From positions 1 to 49,428 of the forward strand of contig CAJIYT010000014.1 in assembly GCA_905181715.1 (NCBI GenBank): a stretch of 49,428 nt of DNA, in the 5' to 3' direction. The translations under genes and the position numbers were made by a program. The notes beneath the pieces were generated by a model. The model had not been told where the DNA came from. It did not search any database and saw only the letters and a program-made list of their open reading frames with translations. Of this stretch, positions 18,349 to 26,172 are shown one piece after another. This DNA comes from an uncultured Candidatus Poseidoniales archaeon (lineage in GTDB: Archaea > Thermoplasmatota > Poseidoniia > Poseidoniales > Poseidoniaceae). Each line of letters opens with the position of its first letter. The stretch's first letter is position 1.

Positions 18349-18494
18349 TGGAAGATACGATTTATCTCGCAGTAGCATATGTTGGCATGTTGACAGGTCT
18401 TGCTATCTGGACTTGGACCGTACTTTCTCGCAGTAAAAACCTCGAAGCAAGGTTGGCCGCTGTCGAGGCTACACTGAACAACTCAGAGGAATAA
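18348..18494 (+). CDS. ccmD: CcmD-like small membrane protein
   Basis: This 48-residue ORF starts at the ATG that shares one base with the ccmC stop (TGATG). It has one membrane helix (TIYLAVAYVGMLTGLAIWTWTVL, about residues 4-26), then Ser-Arg-Ser-Lys and a short amphipathic charged tail (LEARLAAVEATL). Size, single helix, basic residues after the helix and position after ccmC all match CcmD, the small protein that stabilises the CcmABC complex with CcmE. CcmD is too short and variable for similarity alone to be strong, so context carries the call. The convergent archaellin-like gene ends 3 bases beyond. Confidence 0.7.
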   Translation: MEDTIYLAVAYVGMLTGLAIWTWTVLSRSKNLEARLAAVEATLNNSEE

Positions 18495-18497
18495 TTT

Positions 18498-19226
18498 TTA
18501 GAATAATAATACTCCAGGTGTATATTCAGGGAACTTAAGCAAGATTTCGGTATATCCTCCGCCATCGATAAAGAGCAGGAGGGTCGTGTCATAATTTGGC
18601 GTAATCCTGCAACCTTCATCATCTGAATCAATATTTGTGTTTTGGTCATCGTACATTTCCAACATGATTACATATTTTTCGCCAAATGTCATATCATTCA
18701 CACCTGTAACTCTATCTTTTTGTAACAATACCTGCCCTCGTTCCAAAGGAGTAGTACTGCGTCCTTCATTCCTTGAAAGCATTGAAGACCAAGTCCCACT
18801 TTCGGTGAAATCTGAACCTCTTAGGGATTTATCTACCTCAAATATCCCTCCTACCTCATTCTTACAATGAAAGAGATAATGTGCATTCTCAGCAGGTATT
18901 GTACCACTGCCGGGAGTTAGATGAAAATACATCAATATTTGATGATGCCCCCAAGGTTTTTGTCTACCAGGTGGAGCATCAGAGCAATCGGCATTATTCG
19001 GAACTCCAGCCCACTGCCAGCATGGCTCATAAAGATAGAAAAAGATGTGATCTACTAATATTCGACCACCCCCCTGATGTTCATCTGCACTATTCTTATT
19101 TTCAATGAAGAGTTTATCTAAAAACACCAATAAGACAGAGGAAATAATCGCAGAAATCAACATCATGCTGATGAAAGTTATCATTGCACCCATGCCAATA
19201 GATGCAGATTCATCTTCTGCTTCCAT
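18498..19226 (-). CDS. Archaellin / type IV pilin-like protein
   Basis: This 242-residue protein has an archaellin-like N-terminal helix (ASIGMGAMITFISMMLISAI, about residues 8-27), which resembles the GxGTLIVFIAMVLVAAI core of archaellins and archaeal pilins. A beta-rich extracellular domain containing Cys residues follows. Archaellins polymerise through this helix after leader removal by the prepilin peptidase. The leader here is odd: it is acidic (MEAEDESA) and lacks the usual basic residue plus glycine before the cut. No other archaellum gene is nearby, so it may be a minor pilin or a surface protein with this helix only. It is divergent from NMD3. Confidence 0.55.
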   Translation of the reverse strand: MEAEDESASIGMGAMITFISMMLISAIISSVLLVFLDKLFIENKNSADEHQGGGRILVDHIFFYLYEPCWQWAGVPNNADCSDAPPGRQKPWGHHQILMYFHLTPGSGTIPAENAHYLFHCKNEVGGIFEVDKSLRGSDFTESGTWSSMLSRNEGRSTTPLERGQVLLQKDRVTGVNDMTFGEKYVIMLEMYDDQNTNIDSDDEGCRITPNYDTTLLLFIDGGGYTEILLKFPEYTPGVLLF

Positions 19227-19352
19227 AAGAACTCCACTACTTGTGATAGAATAGGTTTGTGGTGCTATTGATTACCTCTAGGGCTGAAAATATGCAAAGA
19301 AAGGAGTATATCCAACGCGCATATTGAAGAAGAATAGCATCTGCCACTGACT

Positions 19353-19358
19353 GGGTGA
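19353..19358 (+). promoter_or_regulatory. Shine-Dalgarno site for NMD3
   Basis: GGGTGA lies 4 bases before the ATG at 19363 and matches the archaeal anti-SD core (GGTGA). It supports this start. The 136-base divergent spacer 19227-19362 also holds a TATATCC element near 19307, a possible promoter; nothing else stands out. Confidence 0.5.
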
Positions 19359-19362
19359 AGCA

Positions 19363-20421
19363 ATGAACTTGGGAGAAGCGTTTTGCATTGTCTGTGGCTC
19401 TCCACCGCCATTATTCGGTGAAAGGATGTGTGAAACTTGCTTTCGCAAACGCAATATCTTAGCTGAATTGCCAATAAATGTCAATTGGTCACGATGCCCT
19501 CGTTGCGACTTGACAAGCCTCAATGGAAGATGGATAGAAATCACCGATGAGGAGTTATGGCATGAATTGGTTGAAACCAGTATGAAGTTACATGGCGAAT
19601 CCGAAGGAATTGCTATCGGCCTAGAAACTAAGAAAGTAGACGATCGTAACACCCTCATTTATTTACAAATAGGCGGTACGATTTGCGGTCTAGAATATGA
19701 AGAGAACCATCAAATGCGAGCAAGAAAGTCCAATGCTGTTTGTCTAACCTGCAGTCGTCGCGATGGTAATTACTTCGAAGCAACAGTGCAATTGCGCTCT
19801 AGTGCAAGAAAACTCGCCGATGAAGAATATACGGTTCTGCGAGCGACACTGGATGAGTTAATCGCTAATTTGGAGCATGATCCAATGTTTTTCGTCACCA
19901 GTGAAGGCCCGGTTACAGGAGGCTATGATGTCGTGCTTGGCTCAAAGGGTTTAGCCAAAAGTTGGAGTCGACAATTGGTCAGCAAATTCGGCGGACAAAT
20001 TACCGCCACCTCTTCCGTAGTCGGCCGTAAAGATGGCGCTGACCTCAGTAGGACAACTTTGCTTTATCGAAAACCTGGTTATGAGTTAGGAGATGTAGTG
20101 CGTTGGCGCGAAGAATTGTGGCGTGTCGCATCATGGAGTGGAGAGGGAGCTATCCTTTCCAAGGTCAATCGCAAAGAAAGAACTGGAGCAACATGGCGGG
20201 ATTTAGAATATGCATCTGTGGTGGCTAGAATGCAAAATCATTTGATTATCGATGCGGTCAGAGAGGATGCATCGGTTGCTGAATTCCTCAATCCTAATAA
20301 TTGGCAAATGGATGCTGTGCGATTAGCATATGACCATGTGGTCGGTTCACAATTGCGTCTTGCTCGCGTCGAAGGCGAATGGGTTGCATTGCCATTACAC
20401 CAAGCGGACGTGAAAAAATGA
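19363..20421 (+). CDS. nmd3: NMD3-family 60S/50S ribosome biogenesis protein
   Basis: This 352-residue protein starts with paired CxxC zinc motifs (FCIVCG, MCETC, RCPRC), the hallmark of NMD3. The body has the family features DVVLGSKGLAKSWSRQLVSKFGG, SSVVGRKDGADLSRTTLLYR and an OB-like segment GDVVRWREELWRV. Eukaryotic NMD3 binds the large ribosomal subunit and links it to export; in archaea it is thought to act in late large-subunit assembly or subunit anti-association. A GGGTGA ribosome-binding site supports the start. The stop overlaps the next start as ATGA, so translation with the isomerase gene is coupled, although their functions look unrelated. Confidence 0.85.
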   Translation: MNLGEAFCIVCGSPPPLFGERMCETCFRKRNILAELPINVNWSRCPRCDLTSLNGRWIEITDEELWHELVETSMKLHGESEGIAIGLETKKVDDRNTLIYLQIGGTICGLEYEENHQMRARKSNAVCLTCSRRDGNYFEATVQLRSSARKLADEEYTVLRATLDELIANLEHDPMFFVTSEGPVTGGYDVVLGSKGLAKSWSRQLVSKFGGQITATSSVVGRKDGADLSRTTLLYRKPGYELGDVVRWREELWRVASWSGEGAILSKVNRKERTGATWRDLEYASVVARMQNHLIIDAVREDASVAEFLNPNNWQMDAVRLAYDHVVGSQLRLARVEGEWVALPLHQADVKK

Positions 20422-21491
20422 GTGAAGGCATTGTCAGATTGGCTGAGGCATTAGATGATGAGAACATGATTGGTCACACTAGATCTTTTGTCGATGATAT
20501 CAAAAATGGGCTCGACATGATGCAAAGAAACCTTCATCCTTGGTTGCATGATATAGCCGGAAGTTCATGGCAGGGTGTACTTTGTTTGGGCATGGGTGGT
20601 TCAGCGGCTGGTGGAGATTTCCTTTCGATTCTCTGTGACCGCTTTGGCACCTTACCAGTAAAAACCTCTAGATCTTATGAAATTCCAGCATGGTGGAATG
20701 AACAACACCTGATTATCGCAACCTCACATTCGGGTAATACTGAGGAGACGATCAGCGCAGTAGAGATTGCAGCCAATAATGGCGGAACTATCATCGTTAT
20801 TTCAAGTGGCGGAGTGTTAGCTGGACTAAGTGAACTTCATGAAAACGTACATTTGATTTCATCACCGGGCGGCCAGCCTCCAAGAACCGCTTTTGGTCAT
20901 CTTTTCAGTCGACAATTAGCTTTACTCAATCAATTGAATATCCTACCCGAAATGATTGATGATGAGATGATTTCTCGCTTGCAAACCGCAAATGAATCAT
21001 GCGACATCATAGCCGATCCCGAAGGATCAATAGCATCGCTTGCACTGTCTTTGATGGAACATGATATCGCCTTACTTGGACCCAATGAATTACATCCTGC
21101 TTTAGTGAGAATGAAGAATCAATTCAATGAGAACTCAGCCCGGTTCGCACGTATAGGAGTGGTTCCAGAGATGAATCATAACGAGATTGTCGCATGGGGA
21201 GGAATCGGGGATAATAGCGACCCGAAATCAAGTGAACAAGGTTTGTTGATTTTGACCTGGGATGCTATTGGACAACGTGTAGAACAGCGTATGGATTGGT
21301 TTGTTGCTAATTGCCCAACAGAAACAGCGTGGAGGATTCACGGTGAGGGAGAAACTCTGATCGAGGCTTTACTACATCTGTGCATTACCATGGATTGGCT
21401 TTCAATCGCACTTGGACTTCTTCATGGTAAGGACCCAGCCAGCATTGAGCCGATTCACGCTCTGAAAGCGCACTTACAAAGTGTGGATTAG
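20418..21491 (+). CDS. Bifunctional phosphoglucose/phosphomannose isomerase
   Basis: This 357-residue protein has two SIS-type sugar isomerase halves. Diagnostic blocks are LCLGMGGSAAGGDF near residue 55, ATSHSGNTEETISAV near 102 and the RTAFGHLF segment. Archaeal enzymes of this family interconvert glucose-6-phosphate, mannose-6-phosphate and fructose-6-phosphate, linking glycolysis or gluconeogenesis to mannose and GlcN precursors (compare glmS in this window). The ATG overlaps the nmd3 stop (ATGA); an upstream in-frame start at 20379 would lie inside nmd3 and is less likely. The stop shares 4 bases with the convergent M23 gene. Confidence 0.88.
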   Translation: MSEGIVRLAEALDDENMIGHTRSFVDDIKNGLDMMQRNLHPWLHDIAGSSWQGVLCLGMGGSAAGGDFLSILCDRFGTLPVKTSRSYEIPAWWNEQHLIIATSHSGNTEETISAVEIAANNGGTIIVISSGGVLAGLSELHENVHLISSPGGQPPRTAFGHLFSRQLALLNQLNILPEMIDDEMISRLQTANESCDIIADPEGSIASLALSLMEHDIALLGPNELHPALVRMKNQFNENSARFARIGVVPEMNHNEIVAWGGIGDNSDPKSSEQGLLILTWDAIGQRVEQRMDWFVANCPTETAWRIHGEGETLIEALLHLCITMDWLSIALGLLHGKDPASIEPIHALKAHLQSVD

Positions 21492-22093
21492 TAAATTGGC
21501 CCAAGTACAATTCGAGGATCGGGATAGATTTTGAGAGCTGATTCTCTATCAATTCTTTCAACAACACCAGGCATGTCGTTACCCTCTGGTTCGCACCATG
21601 ACAATTGTAGATGTAGATGAGGTTCCCAACCGCCATTCACCTCCATACTACCGACAAAGGCGATTACATCTCCTTCTGCGATATTCTGGCCGACCTCTAC
21701 GTGGTCTAAACTCTCAAGCGAAAGATGACCATGGAGGGCCCACAAATCCTTACCCTCAAAATCGTGTTTGGTGATAATAGTAGGGCCGTATGAACCATCT
21801 TCGCTATTGATGCCCTTTGAATGGACCACACAATTGCTGAAGGCATGAATTTCCTCACCGACGGGGGCTCCTATGTCGATACCAATGTGTAAATCCCTTT
21901 TACCTTCGAATATTTCATGCGTATACATTCCCGGCCTAATCTCGTCATAACGGCCGATTGAGTGGCGATAAGGACATACAAAATCCTCATCATACCCTCT
22001 AGTGAAATCATGCACCCAATAATCATCTTCGAGCGCGATGACGTGATGCATAGTCTCTGTAAAGGCTGCAGGTTGATGAGTTTTATCCGACAA
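21488..22093 (-). CDS. M23 (LytM)-like metallopeptidase, cytosolic form
   Basis: The frame gives 201 residues from a TTG at 22093, or 187 from an ATG at 22051. The M23 zinc motifs are present: HIGIDIG (HxxxD), LHGHL and PHLHLQL (HxH). M23 enzymes usually cut peptidoglycan cross-links, but archaea lack peptidoglycan. No signal peptide or membrane segment is visible, so the substrate is probably something else. The N-terminal part (VHDFTRGYDEDFVCPYRHSIGRYDEIRPGMYT) is not a standard domain I recognise. The gene is convergent with the isomerase gene and divergent from the GT-C gene. Confidence 0.75.
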   Translation of the reverse strand: MSDKTHQPAAFTETMHHVIALEDDYWVHDFTRGYDEDFVCPYRHSIGRYDEIRPGMYTHEIFEGKRDLHIGIDIGAPVGEEIHAFSNCVVHSKGINSEDGSYGPTIITKHDFEGKDLWALHGHLSLESLDHVEVGQNIAEGDVIAFVGSMEVNGGWEPHLHLQLSWCEPEGNDMPGVVERIDRESALKIYPDPRIVLGPIY

Positions 22094-22118
22094 GACTCAT
22101 CAATCACTTCCTTGAGGC

Positions 22119-24419
22119 ATGGTAATGCTGGGGGTGGTCTTGTTGCTACTAATATCCATTATTCCCGGGCTTGGCCTTGCCAGAGTTCTTGATGGTAGTG
22201 CTGACCGAACAAGGCGTTTCCTGCTCGCTCCAGCGCTAGGACTATTGCTTATTTTTGGCATTTCAGGCATCTATGTAGTCATTACACAACGTTGGACATG
22301 GTTGGAAATCAGTCTATGCATATTGTTGGTAAATCTGCTTGGTCTTTACGTGATTAGACACCGAGTTGAGGAAACTGTAGAGATGTCACCTTGGTTGAAA
22401 TTAGAAGCGGCGATGGGAGGGGAAATCATCGCCGATGAGGTACTCGATGATGAAGCGACTACACAAAGATGGATCCAAGATTCACGCAGCAACTGGTTCA
22501 ATCCTATGTTACTAGGTGCTGCGCTAATCGCATTATTGCCTCTTATTCTATTTGAAAGGCCGATGGGTGTCGACTGGATTGGTTTCTCGGTCTTGACCGA
22601 TTCTCTTGCCAGCAGAGGTACACTGGAATTGCCATCACCGTCGCAGGGTTATTGGACATATCCACCTGCATTACCATCTTTGAGTGCTTGGCTTGCTATC
22701 ACTTTAGCAATCGATGCCGCAAGCAGCGTAATGCTAGTTGGCCAGACTGCATTTCTATTCTTATTACTCGGACTCGCAGGTGCCGGCGATCGTCACGGTT
22801 GCGGCCCTCAATTATTGCTAGCAATGGGTTTAGGGGCGGGAATATTCGCTAAAGTTCACGATTCCGGTTGGCCAACCGTTGCCAGCCTCTTGGGATTGGT
22901 CGTCGGTCTGCTGATATTATTACGACCAAGTGCAACTAGAGGACGCCATCATACCTTCGGTTTTGTCGCAGCCACAATTTCGGTTGCCTTGATTCATCCA
23001 ACTGGTGCAATATATCTCTCGACATTGATGGTCGCTCACATCGCGATTGGCAGAAATATCGAAGCCGACGAGGGATGGCAGAAATTGATAATCGTCTCAG
23101 CTAGTATCATCACTATCGCTATTGCCTTCGCTATGGGCTGGTTTGCACCACGACTTTTCGACGTGGCTGTACTAGCAGAATATGGTTGGCAAGGAGGCAG
23201 ACCATTATTGGTTTACAGTGGCTTCCTCTTGGTATTTGGATCGATTGCTGCATGGAAATTGCGTGATAACATCGAAGCAAAAATCGTTACTCTGTGGTTA
23301 GGATTAAACTGGCTACTAACCTTTGTTCACCTGACTGAGGGCTTGGAACAGATCCCGATCGCCAGTTTACTCTCCCTTACTCTATACTCGATGGGATTAC
23401 ATGCCTTCCATATTCCCTTGGCCATGTTAGTTGGTTTATGGTGGTCACAAAGCACTTCACTGAGAGTTCAGGGCCAAGAGACAAAATCGTTACTGATGAT
23501 TGGCGCAGACCCCCATTGCTCACGAAAAGTAGGTTTCGTGATTGCTGCAATAGCCTTGATTCAAATTATTAGTGCCCAAACAATTCTAGTCATACTCGAA
23601 TCGCATGAGGAATTATATGCACTTTCAGACGGTGACATAGAAATTCAAAAAGCATTAGCTGGGTTGCCAGAGGGCTCTATAATCTACAATGAGAATGCTC
23701 ATTGGGGTCATGTTTGGCATTCTGAAGACGGGTTTGGGGTTACCTCAGTCCCTACCTTAGGGTTATTGAAAATGACCAATGGAATTTATTCGCAGATGAC
23801 AAGGGCTATTCTCGAAGATGATATCGAAACTATACGACAAAATGGCATCACGCATGCGATTTCTTCGCCTCTCGGTGCAATCGGTTGGGTTTTGGCAGCC
23901 TCACCATGGTGGGAGATTGTTTTAGATGAAGATGGTTCAAGACTGTGGAACTTACGCACAACTCTATTACCAGCATCTGAATCAGAATTCATTGAAATCA
24001 GTAATTTGGATTGTGATTGTGAAAAGCGTATTGACCAATGGTCAGAACACCGATTTCATGACCCCTTTTCGTTAGGAGACATGAGGCTACATTTGAACTC
24101 GGGTCAACTCGAAATGACAATCGCAACCCCTAGTTCACTAATCTCGAGGCAGGTCAATATATGCCTGGTATACGAATCAATTGGCGAAAATAATGTAAAA
24201 CTCAGTTCAGAAATTGTAGTTGAGAGCGAGAAGAGAGGTTGGAATCAGATCTGCCTAGAAAAATCACCATCATCCGAAATCAAGATAGAGATAAGTGTTG
24301 ATTCAAGTACAGGTAAATGGGTGAATCCGCTAGGTTTATCTGGACGTTCAGATAGGATATTAGATACATCTGCAGCGCGTTTACATTGGATTGAATTGCG
24401 TCCAGTAGGAGATGTTTAG
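22119..24419 (+). CDS. Large multi-spanning membrane protein, probable GT-C glycosyltransferase
   Basis: This 766-residue protein has about 13 hydrophobic segments over residues 1-480 and a soluble C-terminal domain of about 270 residues. The layout resembles the 622-residue GT-C protein at the left of the window. The segment VDWIGFSVLTDSLASRGTLELPSPSQGYWTYPPALP (about residues 150-185) resembles the donor-binding loop of oligosaccharyl or mannosyl transferases, with an acidic residue and a Pro-rich end. It is followed by a DPM1-like GT2 gene, which would supply lipid-linked sugar. GAGG at 22114-22117 fits the second ATG at 22125 (7-base spacing) better than the first, so the protein may be two residues shorter. 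Confidence 0.6.
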   Translation: MVMLGVVLLLLISIIPGLGLARVLDGSADRTRRFLLAPALGLLLIFGISGIYVVITQRWTWLEISLCILLVNLLGLYVIRHRVEETVEMSPWLKLEAAMGGEIIADEVLDDEATTQRWIQDSRSNWFNPMLLGAALIALLPLILFERPMGVDWIGFSVLTDSLASRGTLELPSPSQGYWTYPPALPSLSAWLAITLAIDAASSVMLVGQTAFLFLLLGLAGAGDRHGCGPQLLLAMGLGAGIFAKVHDSGWPTVASLLGLVVGLLILLRPSATRGRHHTFGFVAATISVALIHPTGAIYLSTLMVAHIAIGRNIEADEGWQKLIIVSASIITIAIAFAMGWFAPRLFDVAVLAEYGWQGGRPLLVYSGFLLVFGSIAAWKLRDNIEAKIVTLWLGLNWLLTFVHLTEGLEQIPIASLLSLTLYSMGLHAFHIPLAMLVGLWWSQSTSLRVQGQETKSLLMIGADPHCSRKVGFVIAAIALIQIISAQTILVILESHEELYALSDGDIEIQKALAGLPEGSIIYNENAHWGHVWHSEDGFGVTSVPTLGLLKMTNGIYSQMTRAILEDDIETIRQNGITHAISSPLGAIGWVLAASPWWEIVLDEDGSRLWNLRTTLLPASESEFIEISNLDCDCEKRIDQWSEHRFHDPFSLGDMRLHLNSGQLEMTIATPSSLISRQVNICLVYESIGENNVKLSSEIVVESEKRGWNQICLEKSPSSEIKIEISVDSSTGKWVNPLGLSGRSDRILDTSAARLHWIELRPVGDV

Positions 24420-24443
24420 CATGTTCTTTGATATATCAGAAGG

Positions 24444-24450
24444 GGAGGTG
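24444..24450 (+). promoter_or_regulatory. Strong Shine-Dalgarno site selecting a GTG start
   Basis: GGAGGTG, continuing GGAGGTGAT, is the best anti-SD match seen in the window and lies 5 bases before the GTG at 24456. It shows that GTG, not the overlapping out-of-frame ATG at 24454, starts the GT2 gene. Confidence 0.75.
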
Positions 24451-24455
24451 ATTAT

Positions 24456-25175
24456 GTGCAACGTCTATTCGTGATGCTTCCGGCACTTGACGAAGCTGAT
24501 GCTGTCGCTCAAGTGGTGAATGGCGTTCCCATTGATCGATTAGCAAAAGCGGGATATCAAACAAAAATTGTTCTTATCGATGGCGGTAGTACCGACGGAA
24601 CTCAGGAGATTGCCATTAATCTCGGTTGCGAAGTTATCGCCCAAAGTAGCAAGGGGAAAGGCGCTGGAATGCGCCAAGGATTCAAGGCATTTCAAGCCGG
24701 AGATTATGATATCCTGGTGATGTTGGATGTTGACGGAACCTATGACCCTTCAGAAATTCCAATTCTCCTAAAATCACTAAAAACGCACGACTTGGTGATC
24801 GGCGATAGGCTGAATGGTGAAATTGCTGAAGGCGCAATGAGCAAGATGAATTGGATCGGAAATCATTTGCTAACTTGGTTTGCAGTTTCCCTATATGGAG
24901 TTAGAATCAACGATCTATGCACTGGATACTGGGCATTTACTCGTAAGGCTATCGATCGATTACAACTCAATAGCATGCGTTTTGAAATCGAAGCAGAGAT
25001 GTATACTTCGGCGGTGCGAAGAAAACTCTCGATCGGACAAGTCCCTGTATCATACAAGCCGCGTAAGGGCTTCGCCAAACTCGGCAGTGTCAAAGATGGG
25101 ACTTCAATCGCTAGGAAACTCATCATAAGGCGCATCTTCCCCGTTCCTATCGAGGAGATTAATGGTGACTCTTAA
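24456..25175 (+). CDS. GT2 glycosyltransferase, dolichyl-phosphate sugar synthase-like
   Basis: This 239-residue protein has the GT-A fold motifs of the DPM1/DPG group: VMLPALDEADAV at the start, VLIDGGSTDGT near residue 40, GKGAGMRQGF and the DxD-like VMLDVDGTYDPSEIP near residue 90. CTGYWAFTRKAIDRL and RFEIEAEMY are also typical. It probably transfers mannose or glucose from a nucleotide sugar to dolichyl phosphate on the cytoplasmic face. The GT-C protein encoded just upstream could use that lipid sugar outside. No clear membrane anchor is seen. The GTG start is fixed by a strong ribosome-binding site. The end overlaps the asd gene by 14 bases. Confidence 0.85.
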   Translation: MQRLFVMLPALDEADAVAQVVNGVPIDRLAKAGYQTKIVLIDGGSTDGTQEIAINLGCEVIAQSSKGKGAGMRQGFKAFQAGDYDILVMLDVDGTYDPSEIPILLKSLKTHDLVIGDRLNGEIAEGAMSKMNWIGNHLLTWFAVSLYGVRINDLCTGYWAFTRKAIDRLQLNSMRFEIEAEMYTSAVRRKLSIGQVPVSYKPRKGFAKLGSVKDGTSIARKLIIRRIFPVPIEEINGDS

Positions 25176-26151
25176 GTGTGCGATTCTCGGTGCTTCTGGG
25201 CTAGTATCTCAGAGACTTCAACAGAGGTTATTGGCTCATCCGAATTTCGAATTAACCGCGGTTGTTGGTAGTGAAAATACCATCGGGAAACATATTTCAA
25301 AACTAGAATGGCGTCTTGAAAATGATCGCCCTGAATACGATTTAACGATTTGTTCGATTACACAATTGCCAAAAGTCGATGTTGTATTTAGCGCTCTACC
25401 AGCAGAAATCGCTGAAAAACATGAAAGAAGACTGGTCGAAAAGGGCATAAATGTATTATCAAATGCTAGTTCATTTCGCATGCTAAATGGAATTCCAATG
25501 GTGATCCCAGAATTGGAGAAAGGGGCATTAACGACTTATTCTGGCCATGCTTGTGCAACCAATTGTACGGTGGTACCTGTAGTTCTCCCATTGGTGGGGA
25601 TCGAGAACCTTCTATCCCTATCAGATATAGAAATAAGCACTCAACAAGCACTCTCGGGTGCCGGTTGGAGATTATTATACGATACGTCACTAACAGCAGA
25701 AAATCTAGACCCTTTCATCCCTGGAGAAGAAGAAAAGGTGATTGCCGAATTGAAATATCTACTCCAGCGCCCCGACTTATCCGTTAAAGCAGTCTGTAAT
25801 CGGGTCTTTGAGCAAGATGGGCATTTAGTCCATATTAAAGCCAAATTCAACCGCCCTTCGAACCTTGAGGAAATCAAACAGGCTATGTTAGTGACAACCC
25901 TTGGACTTCCCTCATCTCCTGATGAAGTAGTGAAAATAATAGAAGATGTGCCGAATCGGAAAGAGCATCTCTTTGCCGGTGGCACTGGGCTTGCCAGCGC
26001 AATGTCGGTAGTCGTTGGCAATATTCGTATGATTAGCCCTACAGAAGTATCATTTTCTGCTCTTAGTCATAATACTATACGCGGCGCTGCTGGAGGATTG
26101 ATTCTATTGGCAGAATATCTCTTAGCAAATGGACATATCAGCGAATGTTGA
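25162..26151 (+). CDS. asd: Aspartate-semialdehyde dehydrogenase
   Basis: This 329-residue protein has an NADP-binding N-terminus (CAILGASGLVSQRL), the active-site Cys in ACATNCTVVP (near residue 134), and substrate-handling blocks around CNRVFEQDGHLVHIKAKF. The enzyme reduces aspartyl phosphate to aspartate semialdehyde, the branch point to lysine, threonine and methionine. It resembles the archaeal/fungal branch of the family and is slightly short. The ATG at 25162 lies inside the end of the GT2 gene and is preceded by GAGGAG at 25152-25157. No other amino-acid biosynthesis gene is in the window. Confidence 0.9.
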   Translation: MVTLKCAILGASGLVSQRLQQRLLAHPNFELTAVVGSENTIGKHISKLEWRLENDRPEYDLTICSITQLPKVDVVFSALPAEIAEKHERRLVEKGINVLSNASSFRMLNGIPMVIPELEKGALTTYSGHACATNCTVVPVVLPLVGIENLLSLSDIEISTQQALSGAGWRLLYDTSLTAENLDPFIPGEEEKVIAELKYLLQRPDLSVKAVCNRVFEQDGHLVHIKAKFNRPSNLEEIKQAMLVTTLGLPSSPDEVVKIIEDVPNRKEHLFAGGTGLASAMSVVVGNIRMISPTEVSFSALSHNTIRGAAGGLILLAEYLLANGHISEC

Positions 26152-26172
26152 ATATGCATTACCGACGGTCGG

